The translations under genes were made by a program, and so were the position numbers. From positions 20,823,063 to 20,887,062 of the forward strand of contig CM036179.1 of NCBI GenBank assembly GCA_020631735.1: 64,000 nucleotides of DNA. The letters are read 5' to 3'. This DNA comes from Saccharum officinarum (taxonomy: Eukaryota; Streptophyta; Magnoliopsida; Poales; Poaceae). Shown piece by piece: positions 54,602 to 64,000 of the stretch. Each line of letters starts with the position of its first letter. The stretch's first letter is position 1. A model generated the notes under the pieces. It saw only the letters and a program-made list of their open reading frames with translations. It did no database searches and was not told the origin of the DNA.

Positions 54602-57519
54602 CAAGCAGATACACCATTTCAGAACTGGAAGCAAAGTGACAGGACATAAATATACATTTTCCTTCCAACACATTTTGTGGACAATTATATGCATAACTAA
54701 AATAGAAGAAACAAAACCAATCACCTTAAGCAGACCTACCCAGAGAAAACTTGCAGATGTAACCACTGTACCGCTGAACTATCATTGGTAGCTGAACATT
54801 TACAAAATTACAGTACAAATCAAAGATTAAGACGACATACAGGTGACCTGTTTTGTTCAATGCTGATATCAAAAGCACATTGGACAACTTATGCATACCT
54901 ACAACAAAATGTAACTATAGAGAGAAAATTCACTTAGAACGTGACATTAGAGCTCATGTCAGGTAGGAGCTTCCTCTGCAAACAAATGGGCAACACATGG
55001 TGTTGCTAGGTCCAGCGATGACCAACGTGGATAGTAAACCAAAGCAAGTAGCAAAACAACGATGACCTATGCTGAAAATGTGTTGCGAGCTATCACAATC
55101 AAAAACCTCATAAGGCATTAGCATATTTGCCAAAAGTTTAGAGGAACACATATTGCAGATTTGCGAATTTTCAGAGTGGTAAAGGTAAGGCTTGATGGAC
55201 CTTTTTTTAGTTGCATTTAGCATGCAAAATAGACCTATAAGCATGCAGTGAGAGCCTCACCACAATACTGTATCTGATTTTCAATAGAACTGAAGATAGA
55301 GAATATAGTGACTTAAATCTGAAAGATCAAACCACCGCCATGCCCACATCACTGTCTGAAATTGCACCTATAACTCCAGTTGCCTCATTACATGACATAT
55401 CCAATAAAGACCAATTAGTAAGAACACTTCAATAATAACAACCCAGTAGTGATGGTTGAACATACAGTGCAGCAGCAGAATGGTATTCTGAGAAAAATGC
55501 AGTACTGACCGAACACAGGACATATCCAATAAAAACCACCTCCTCTTCACCCAATGTGCTAGACTCAATCAATATCAAGGAAGCAAAGGGTAGCGAACTG
55601 GAATTGTAGCACATGATAATAGGTACAACTGAAAACAAACTGTGATAGTTGATGCAACTGTACCTGAATCTTGCATTCCTGCTGTATTGTTGTTCTACAC
55701 ATACATAGAGGAGAAGACGAGAGTTGGGCAGCTTTCTGACAAACCCAGTGTTTCGTAGGTGCAGACCGCTGAACAAATCGGTGGGAAACAACACATTGAG
55801 ATCGCACCTGTAGCCATGGAGCAAATGAAAGCATGAGAGGACCTAAAAAGTATTTAATGAAGGCATTCAAAGACAACCATCGTTTTAAGAGTAGAAACTT
55901 AGAAAACCAATAGGCCATCTCGTATCCGCAGAACATAACAGGCCACCTCGCACTAAACTAAAATGGTGGATGGATCATTGGGAAAAACGCTGAAAATTCA
56001 CTTGGTTCATAATTAAGATAATATGTTGAAAGCATAGGCAGTGGTCTGATTACCTCAAGCCAATAGCGCGAACCTGATATACTTCTGCAACCTGACCACT
56101 GATCTCATCATTTGGTCCACTGCATAACTTGGAATATTAACTTTCTGAATTAACCATAAATATAGACATGTAGATGAATTTACAATCACGTATAGCTACA
56201 ATATATTTGTATTTTGTAATTGCCACACATCATACCAAATCTTTGAATGTAGTGTACATATGTGTCTAAGCTGAGAATAGTTGCAGCATTTGAAGTATAT
56301 GTTCAGGGAACTCAACACATTGTTATTTTGCGTGCATGGTCTATTGTCTTCAGACTATATAAATTTATTAGTCTCTGCATTTAGTAACCTATGCAGACTT
56401 AGATAAAGGAAATTCGTGTTGCAAATTTCTATCCCTGTAATGGGCCATCTTGGTTTGTGGTTTGGTTCAGGTTCCAAACTATCACTTAAGCAAATCTAGG
56501 AGAAATACTTATCGTAACAGGTTTCATTAGGTAAAGAAATTGTCAATCCTAAGCTTTTCAATATGCTGAATCGAAACGCACACTGTAACAGAGGTCAAAT
56601 AGATAGCTAAAATTGTGACTGTGTTTAAATTAGGAACTGGCAAGATTAATGTACAGGAACAATTGTAGTATTACCTTTCTTCGCTATTGCCCTCAACGAC
56701 AACCTGTTGGTAGCAAAGTAGCATGTGGGCGCTAGAAGTTTTATTTGAGGTAACGGTCCTTGTGTTGGAGTCAGGCAGACGTGCTGAAGAACCATGACTA
56801 TTTCTGCACCAGAGAAATATACTCCAGATGAGCAAAGGTATATAGTATATGGGCAATATCTTTTTACTTTGTGTGTGTGTAAAGGGAACAATTCCCAAAT
56901 TCAATTTAGCACACCAATGGATCAATTTGTCCCGGTGAGGAAACTTTGCCTTATATATCTTATGTAGCACGAACTTATTGCATTGCAGTAAGGAACGAAA
57001 CCTAGAGGTCTGACAGGGTGCACTTTAAAAAGTAAACAATCTGAATAATATGAAATCCAACTCTATATATATACCAGTTAAACTCACTGGGGCTTTGGTG
57101 TAGGGCACCAAAAATTTGTAGAGCCCAGAATACATGTTACTAGATAATTGTAGGGGCAAATTTTGCAGGAAACTAACAATAGATACTGGACATTTGTAAG
57201 CACCTGAAACCCTTCTGAAGCACAGCAGTGATTGGTAATGTTAAGCAACATGGTGATGCCACCAATCATGATCCTAACCCTAGCATAGGAAGGCACTCAT
57301 TTTATTAGACAGAGAGAGATGCTGCAGTATCACAGAATGAACACTTTCTGGAACTAAGCAGTCAATCAGTGGTAGATACACCTTATCCCTGCTGCAGTGG
57401 CGGGGTGCTGAGCTGGGGGTTAAGGGCTAAGCAAATCAAGCTCATGTAGTAAACACATGAAGATGAAATAAAATTGGAACACCAAATCAACCGTCTTCAC
57501 TAAATAAATAAATGAAGAT
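54602..57519. other. No coding gene recognised; possible intron or UTR of a minus-strand transcript
   Basis: AT-rich sequence with scattered splice-like signals on the minus strand. Examples are TGGCTACAG before a moderately GC-balanced segment at about 55810-55660, and a segment at about 57295-57205 ending TTTCAGGTGC. None gives a convincing protein. It could be introns and exons of the locus that starts near 57.96 kb, or a non-coding transcript. Confidence 0.3.
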
Positions 57520-57523
57520 ACCG

Positions 57524-57923
57524 GGGAGAGGTAGGGCCTGCGCTGCGCTGCTTCACCGGACGATGGCCACCGCAGAGCCGCTAGCGCCGCAACCCTGCTC
57601 GGCCGCAGCGCTAGGGTTTCGCGAGAGGACGCAACAACGTCAGGAGAGTGGGAGAGAAAGAGGGAGAGGGAGGTGAAGGGAAGGAGGGGGCCGAGGCTGC
57701 TTCCGCCTGCGCCGCCGCGCTGGCGTGCCGGGCGAGAGGAAGAGCGAGAGAGCGGGGGGAGAGGCGAGCCGGGACCCGGAAGTAGGCGTCGGGGCGCGAC
57801 GGCGGCGGAGGAGACGCCTAGGTGCCGCTGCTGGATGAAAGCGGCGAACCGAACGGGCGTTGCTGCCTTGGTGCCGATGGCGAGGCAGGGAGAGCGACGG
57901 CGGAGCAGGCGAGGCTGTGGCAT
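57524..57923 (-). CDS. Possible first coding exon with organelle-targeting-like N-terminus
   Basis: The minus strand from 57923 encodes MPQPRLLRRRSPCLAIGTKA and continues Arg-, Ser- and Ala-rich with almost no acidic residues to about RPYLSP. There a donor-like GGTATCTTC follows CTCTCCCC. GC content is high compared with the flanks and the CGAAACCCTAGCG word is typical of plant 5' exons. The composition resembles a transit peptide or simply a translated 5' UTR. No following exon could be identified, and no domain is visible. The exact exon end and coding status are uncertain. Confidence 0.3.
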
Positions 57924-58264
57924 TGCGAGGCCAGGTCTAGCGGGGAAGAAGAGCGAGGCCTGATCGGGCAGAAGCCGAGGACGCGGTGTACATATATGTG
58001 TGCGGTAAAAAGGAGGAGCGGAAGCTGGATTTGGACATGAGCTATTTACAACAGCTATTTACAGAGTAGGAGCAGTAAGAAGTAGACAATGTTTAGGCTA
58101 AGCTGATTCTATGAAAAGCTGATTCAAGTAATCATAGCCGTTGATTTGGAGATCTGACGAGGGAACAAATTTCAGGTGACGTGGTCAGGGCTTCTCTTTG
58201 AGGAGCAGCCCATCTTTATTGGTTTTAATGTGTACAGGACCACAAACTTGGAAAGAACCTCCTG

Positions 58265-58570
58265 AACTGTAGCCTCAGTCACATCGGATATTTAACACTA
58301 ATTTAGAGTATTAAGCATAGACTAATTACAAAACTAATTGAACAGATGGAGACTAATTTGCGAGACGGATCTATTAAGCCTAATTAGTTCATGATTTGAT
58401 AATGTGGTGCTACAGTAAACATGTGTTAATGATGGATTAATTAGGCTTAATAAATTCGTCTCGTAAATTAGTTTCTATTTGCGCAATTAGCTTTATAATT
58501 AACTCATATTTAATCCTCCTAATTAGCATCAAATATCTGGTCTAGCAGGGATGAACTTTAGATCAAACAC
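58265..58570. mobile_element. Fold-back MITE common in grasses
   Basis: The arms CATCGGATATTTAACACTAA and (inverse) CTAATTAGCATCAAATATCTG, and the inner pair TTAAGCCTAATTAGTTCATG and GGATTAATTAGGCTTAATA, form a long imperfect palindrome. I recognise this as a widespread grass MITE, but did not fix its ends or superfamily. Confidence 0.6.
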
Positions 58571-58921
58571 CATTTAAACTCGGCAGGCCGTGCATGGCCG
58601 AGCGATGGTACAGGCCCCGAATTCCAGGGTCAAAAAACCACGTCCAATCACATAATTAATATTCAAATAGTACCCTAGGCTGACCATACGGAGCTCATAC
58701 ACACTCACATCAAGGAGCCGTGTAGACTTAAGGAATTGTTGTGTTCATTCCGCAGTTTCATCAACGTCCGTCCGTCTTCTCCGTTTGATCAAATTCACCG
58801 AATCAGTTTGGATTGGATCTAGGAACCATTCTAGCTTATCTCAAAATTATACAAATTGGTGAGCCATTTCAACTGATAATTGTTTTAGAAACTCGTTCCG
58901 AAGAAACCGAACGAACCCTTA

Positions 58922-59163
58922 GGCCATGTTTAGTACCAAAAAGAGCCAAAAATTTTTGCATAGTAACTGTCACATCGAATCTTTGGACGTATGCATGGAG
59001 CATTAAATGTAGGTAAAAAAATAACTAATTGCACAGTTTGTCTGTAAATGTCGAGATGAATCTTTTGAGCCTAGTTAGTCCATGATTAGACAAATTTTGC
59101 CAAATAACAACGAAAAGTGCTACAGAAACTTTTTCCCAAAAATTTTCGCATCTAAACACGCCC
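58922..59163 (-). mobile_element. PIF/Harbinger-like MITE, copy 1
   Basis: 242 bp from GGCCATGTTTAGT to CTAAACACGCCC, flanked by TTA (58919-58921, 59164-59166). The inner sequence includes TCGAGATGAATCTTTTGAGC and matches copies 2 and 3 in the opposite orientation. Non-coding. Confidence 0.85.
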
Positions 59164-59166
59164 TTA

Positions 59167-59704
59167 GCTAGGTGGTCGGGGAACCTCGAGTCCACTGCTC
59201 CATTTCAAACATCAGAGTACAGACTACAAAGCGATGTCAATGGAGTCTAGGAGGGTGTGCTGGCAAGTGCTGAACTAGCGAACAGCGTGCGATGGGATCT
59301 CGTGGCGGCGCAAGGAATCCGGGAGGAAAGAAGGAAGAAACTACCTGAGTCTCTCCAACGCAGATTTGCCGATTTCATAGACCGTCGGTATACACGAGGA
59401 CTCAATTTCCTCCTCAGGAAACGGTTTCTGCCTTTTTTCTTATATCTCCGTAATAAAACTAGTGTCACGTCAGCAAATGCTTAGTTGGCATGGTAATTAA
59501 ATAGAGATAGAAACTATAATAAATATGCTATTGGGACTGCCCTAATATAGTATCACAGATTCTTTAAAAATATGAGTTGATAGGCACTCATGGCCAGCGC
59601 CTAGTAAGCAGAATCCTAATTCATAAGATTTGTAGGTAATTAACCGATTGTTTTGTGTTATGATTTGAAAGTATTTTTATGTTAATTGGGTTGAACGCTA
59701 TAGG
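59167..59704. other. No gene recognised
   Basis: A 75-codon frame at 59257-59484 is moderately GC-rich but matches nothing I know. It might be a captured gene scrap. The remainder is AT-rich. Confidence 0.4.
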
Positions 59705-59707
59705 TTA

Positions 59708-59950
59708 GGGTGTGTTTAGATGGTTGTAAAGTGTGTGTAAAGTTCATGTAGCACTTTTCGTTGTTATTTGGTAAAATTTATCCAATCATGGACTAACTAG
59801 GCTCAAAAGATTCGTCTCGACATTTACAGACAAACTGTGCAATTAGTTATTTTTTTACCTACATTTAATGCTCCATGCATGCGTCCAAAGATTTGATGTG
59901 ACGAAGAATCTTGTAAAATTTTTAGAATTTTGAATGAACTAAACACTGCC
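59708..59950 (+). mobile_element. PIF/Harbinger-like MITE, copy 2
   Basis: About 243 bp from GGGTGTGTTTAGATGG to AACTAAACACTGCC with TTA duplications (59705-59707, 59951-59953). It carries the CATTTACAGACAAACTGTGC core shared by the three copies. Confidence 0.85.
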
Positions 59951-60527
59951 TTAGTATTATAGGAGCATTTATTATTCTATTTTCTAGGCCAGTAAAGTCT
60001 ACTCTAGAGTTTGGAACAGGCCCGAATTTTATCGGCGCGGCCTGAAACTTGGCATTTGTTTTTTCAAGGGTGAAAACTTGCAAGCAACAGGCCAACATCA
60101 TCTTTTATTCGCTGTCGCTTTTGAACTGGCGCTACAACATTTGGGATGGGAATATTTCATAGAATATGCTAGCAGCTGAAAATGATAAGAGCTGAAAGAC
60201 TGCTAGGACGATTAGCCAGGGAAACGACTAATGTCAACCGAGAACAAAGAGGTCATCCGCAAAATCCTAACGCTCTTTACTTCTTGGGTATTAGGAAACA
60301 ATCCAATAAATGCATACAATTATATTGACAACAAAATATTCAAAGTATTTTAAATATGTTGTACTACATTTTAAATGGGATAAAAACACTCGAGATATAT
60401 GGAGTATTTTTTTAGAAAGGATGACAAGAGATTTGCCACGGTTTTATTAGACGAAAAAAGAAAATATGAAAAAGAATAAAGAATACAACTAGACATACTC
60501 CAACCTTCATCCTATCTCCGCAACTAA

Positions 60528-60769
60528 GGCCCCGTTTAGATGGCAAAATTTTTGGGGAGAAATTCTTGTAGCACTTTCGTTGTTATTTGGTAAAATTTAT
60601 CCAATCATAGACTAACTAGGCTCAAAAGATTCATCTCGACATTTACAGATAAACTGTGCAATTAGTTATTTTTTTACCTACATTTAATACTCCATGCATA
60701 CGTCTACAGATTCGATGTGACGGGCACTATGCAAAATTTTTTGGGTGTTTTTGGAATCTAAACGTGGCC
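60528..60769 (+). mobile_element. PIF/Harbinger-like MITE, copy 3
   Basis: 242 bp from GGCCCCGTTTAGATGG to TCTAAACGTGGCC with TAA duplications (60525-60527, 60770-60772), same orientation as copy 2. The stretch 59954-60524 between copies 2 and 3 holds no recognised gene. Confidence 0.85.
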
Positions 60770-60772
60770 TAA

Positions 60773-62419
60773 CCAAAAACTATTGGTTGGGAGACTAAGG
60801 CCCGTTGTACGGTTTTGCTGAGCTCTTTTGGGCTCCTGGCTCCACGCTATAGCATCGAAGGAGCCGGAGCCAGAGCCGGAGGAACCACAAGTTTTTACAA
60901 ACAGTGTTACTGCAGTACAAAGTGTAGGAAGAATCAGAGCCGGAAAAAAACTTTGTCAAATATGTCCTAGATGGAGAAGGACAGAGACCACACTGGAGAC
61001 TGTACAGTTCCAACAACACGGCCAACAACTATTAAAGGATAAACCACTAAAGAAACGACCAAAGAGAAAACAAATCACTAAATACAAAATTGACTTCTAC
61101 AAAAATACTATATAGCGGGATTGAGCTTGAACCAGTGGACAGAAGATATAGACACCGTCAAGTTATAAACATCGTGTACTCCCCCAATCCATATTTAGGC
61201 TGTTCAATACACGTGTGGCCATCAGATTAAGGTACTGTTTGACAACCCATCATTACGATTCTAGATAATGATATAGAATCTAAACTCTAGATAAAAAAAT
61301 AGAAGGTGTAAGAATCACATTTTTATGGTTATTATTTTCATAGTGAGAATATTCAAATAATAGGTTTTAGGTAGATATTATAAAATGATTTCATTATAAT
61401 TATTTTTATCTAATTCTCATTTTACTTAGGAGATCTATTGACGTGAATTTCGGTCACACACCAACAACGACAAGATCACCCGAGGCTGTACATGGCCTAG
61501 ACACGCAACGGAGATAGGTCAAAACAATGAGACCGACTAGCAAGCCGACAACACAGATATGATGCTCATTCTTCGATTCGTTCGAAAAACCCTCGAACAC
61601 CTCTAGGGAAGACCCATCGGGGGAGTAGCATGACATGGTTGCCCTAGGATCAGCAACTACCTAGAGTGCCAACAAATCTCGTCAAGAGAGACGCTGGACA
61701 CCAGAGGGGTTCAAAAGCTAAAGGTATGAGAAGAAGATAATAAATTGATTTTTAGTCGATTGTGTATGAAATACCTCAATTAGTCGTCATCCTCTAATAT
61801 ATAGAGAAGGGAGTGATCTTATACCAGTAGGAAACCTGCCGCACACAAAATATGCTAGTTTTCCACATGATTGGATGAGTTTCCATTGAAGTAGATTTTG
61901 ATTTTAACTTAGTCTATGAAAATCGGCTCTTAGCCAATTTCCTCGGGGAAGCTCATCGTTATTGTGCAAACCGACTTACCCGTTTTTTGTTGGATGGTTT
62001 CTCGGAAGTCACATTTCTTCACACGAATTCCAAATCGAACGTTCTATATATGTTTTTCGACCGGCTCACGAGAGGAACGTATTGGTGAAGTCTATTATGC
62101 AGTTCAACAAAGTCTTTTCATATCCCTACCCTTGATAATGAGTTACATTTCTTTTACAGGATCCATTTGACACCCAATATGAAAGAAAAGCTCAAAACCA
62201 ACTTAGCCGATTTTAGAACTACTAAAAAATTTGGATCCAGTCTCTTTGACAAATTTAGCTGTCAACAAGATCCAAACAAAACCTAATATAAGTATCATAT
62301 ATCCGGCTATTCTGACAAAAATATATATATTATGGGATTTTGTTTTCAAAAGTATTGCTTTACAATATTAGTAAAAAAATTATAAGAGAAATATCATGTC
62401 AAAACTAAATATTCTTTAT
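60773..62419. other. No gene recognised; AT-rich intergenic DNA
   Basis: Short frames without features. A palindromic AT-rich block at about 61220-61430 (GATTCTAGATAATGATATAG and later similar words) may be another small MITE, but no clear ends were found. Confidence 0.4.
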
Positions 62420-63432
62420 ACGGTAATGCTAGGAGTCAGACATCCGTCCGCGTCAAACGCCCTGGTTGACGGATCTGACGTCCATAAACTGTCGTTTCTA
62501 TCCGCTCCCTCTGCTCCCCTCCAGTCACCGCAGATTAAAAAAATCACGCATCCGCTCTGCGACCGGCTCCGTCACGGCTCCCGCACGCCTCCCTCTCTAC
62601 CGCGCCTTCCGCTGGCCTTCCTCTCCATCGCCGCCACGCCCGCACCGCGCGTGGCGTGCTCGCCGCATGAGGCCGAACCACCCGACTACTGTTGTCGCCT
62701 CCACCGCGGGCAACACGTGCGCTCTATCGCCAGGGGCCGCATAGCCACCCACCCGCTACCATCCTCCTTCTCTACTGCAATCACATAGTCAGGATCCCGC
62801 TGTGCCGTGCTCCTCCCGCCTTACTGCCATGTTTTTGCTAAAAACACATGTCTCGAGTGTTCTAGATGTTTTAGAGGTATGTTGCAAGTGTTTCAGATGA
62901 ATGTTATAAAAGTAGATCAGGATGTTGCATATGCTGCAATGGTTGTACACGTATGTTGCAAAGGTCTGTTACCAATATTTCATATGTGTTTTCCGGATGC
63001 ACGTTGCAAGTGTGTTTATCTGGATGTTACATATGTTTCACACATACGCTGCATATGTTTTTATCTGGATGTTGCGTATCGTTGCAATGGTTTTCAAATA
63101 TTACCAGGTGTTTTTTTCAAGTGTTTCAGAAGCATTTTTCAAGTGTTTCAGAAACATGTTTCAAGTGTTTCATTTGCCTTCAGACGTATGTTGCAACTGT
63201 TGTATTTGGATGTTTCAAAAACAGATCGGGCGTTGCATCTCTCCTCCTCACCTTCTGTTGCATCGGATTGGTGTGTCTCCCGGCGCCGGCAGGGCATCTA
63301 TATCACGCCGTGGCCAGGTCCTTCCGAATCGGAGGCGCCACCCCCTTCCCTCTCGTCGCTCGGGCGGTGGACCCACGTGAAACGCGCGAAACGAAGTGTA
63401 GCGCGCAGGCATCCAAACGTAAGCACTGCCGT
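62420..63432. mobile_element. Probable non-autonomous DNA transposon (MULE-like) with ATGTTGCAA/TGTTTCAAGTG repeats
   Basis: A GC-rich left part (62450-62760) is followed by about 450 bp (62830-63260) of degenerate units such as ATGTTGCAAGTGTTTCAGA, GGATGTTGCATATG and TGTTTCAAGTGTTTC. I recall this pattern from many grass loci. The possible ends GGTAATGCTAGGAGTC and (inverse) GGCAGTGCTTACGTTTGG are only loosely alike, so superfamily and boundaries are inference. Long frames over the repeats at 62807-63544 are low-complexity artefacts. Confidence 0.45.
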
Positions 63433-63822
63433 TCCTTATAATTTCAATATGGAGAGAAAGAGAATACGTAGACACTGTTTTTTTCTTATATCGTTTATAT
63501 ATAGTAGAAAAAGAAAAGATATTTTCATTTTCGGGCGAGTGTGAAAAAGTGGAGTAGTGTGAATTGTACTTGTACGGCGTGACGCGCTTCCCCTTCTGCC
63601 CCGAGGTCCGAGCAACAGTCATACACACTGAGACGCCTGCGCGATCAGCGAACGGAAGGAAGGCCGTGGAAGCAAAGGCGCGCAGGGGAGCACACCACCA
63701 GGGAACAAATACACCTTCAGGTGGCCTCCCTCCGATCGCCGACTGAATCTACCTCGCTTCGCGCCTCCGGTTCCACCCCGGGCCCGCCGAATCTGAGCTC
63801 GGGATCGCCTCTTCCCGCGGCA
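63433..63822 (+). promoter_or_regulatory. Promoter and 5' UTR of the SEC14-like gene
   Basis: Composition rises from AT-rich (63440-63550) to GC-rich (63640-63822), as in grass 5' UTRs. No clear TATA box or start site could be fixed. The DNA transposon above ends close to or inside this region. Confidence 0.4.
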
Positions 63823-64000
63823 ATGGGGGCCGATTCCGAGGACGCCGTCAAGCAGCTCAGCCTCCTCATGGAGCAAGGTGCGTGCTTTCTTGCTGGAGCA
63901 AAGCTTCGCGCCGTTTCTCGGGCTTCTTTGCGGCTGTTGCGGTGTTCGGTTTTTCTGACTTCGCTATTCTTGGTCCGGATCTTTGCAGTGGAGGCCCCGC
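63823..64000 (+). CDS. Probable SEC14-like phosphatidylinositol transfer protein, first exons (partial)
   Basis: ATG at 63823 (context GGCAATGGGG) opens MGADSEDAVKQLSLLMEQ. The exon ends at 63877 before GTGCGTGC. A 111-bp intron (63878-63988, ending CTTTGCAG) joins codon G|TG and the frame continues VEAP to the window edge. Plant SEC14 cytosolic-factor-like proteins (CRAL-TRIO lipid-transfer family) begin in this way, with a short acidic start, a KQ-x-LMEQ-like helix and VEEPL. They move phosphatidylinositol between membranes. Only 22 residues are visible, so the family call is tentative, but the splice structure preserving the frame supports a real gene. Confidence 0.6.
   Translation, partial: MGADSEDAVKQLSLLMEQGACFLAGAKLRAVSRASLRLLRCSVFLTSLFLVRIFAVEAP

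Noticed and set aside
62807..63544. 245-codon Cys/Phe-rich ORF as a secreted or membrane protein
   Set aside because: It is a translation of degenerate ATGTTGCAA/TGTTTCAAGTG repeats and is open in all three plus frames.

Overview
This window is plant nuclear DNA, almost certainly from a grass. The evidence is TIR MITEs, Stowaway elements and Sirevirus (Ty1/copia) LTRs of grass type, a spliced GC-rich first exon, and GC-rich captured gene fragments. The GACCGGACGCG-rich Sirevirus LTRs suggest the Andropogoneae (sugarcane, Miscanthus, sorghum group), but that is inference. Most of the window is transposable elements. It consists of three contigs joined by two gaps of exactly 100 N (5838-5937 and 34182-34281).

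Contig 1 (1-5837) is mostly unrecognised AT-rich DNA. It holds a 1.37-kb terminal-inverted-repeat element (392-1761) carrying fragments of two unrelated nuclear genes: a CSP41-like exon and a glycerophosphodiester phosphodiesterase-like piece. It ends in degenerate repeats at the first gap.

Contig 2 (5938-34181) is a three-deep nest with every element on the minus strand. The oldest host is a Ty3/gypsy chromovirus ('element C'). Sirevirus 'element B' (6082-27151, TSD AGAAC) sits in its chromodomain-coding region. A second Sirevirus, 'element A' (12357-22914, TSD CCAAT), sits in B at the gag-pol junction. A has an open 1066-codon pol ORF but a frameshifted gag. B has an open gag but a nonsense codon in pol and is split by A. 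C has several stop codons and a destroyed protease site.

Contig 3 (34282-64000) begins by repeating 19984-34181 of contig 2 almost base for base up to 48475. The only differences noticed are mainly homopolymer indels and noise at the contig ends. The simplest reading is an unmerged contig overlap (false duplication), not a biological repeat. Beyond it lie a Stowaway MITE, an intact 3.95-kb solo gypsy LTR (50646-54596, TSD CCTTC), a possible minus-strand first exon near 57.5-57.9 kb, three copies of one PIF/Harbinger-like MITE, a MULE-like non-autonomous element, and the first exon of a probable SEC14-like gene entering at the right edge (63823-64000).

The most interesting item is an extra ORF between the primer-binding site and gag of element C. 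It is open in the contig-3 copy (46096-47148) and broken by two homopolymer indels in the contig-2 copy. Its protein begins with a near copy of the histone H3 tail (ARTKQTARKSTG), followed by a dsRBM-like domain, a long coiled coil and an acidic tail. The same element encodes an integrase with a C-terminal chromodomain, so an H3-tail mimic and a putative H3-tail reader lie in one retrotransposon.
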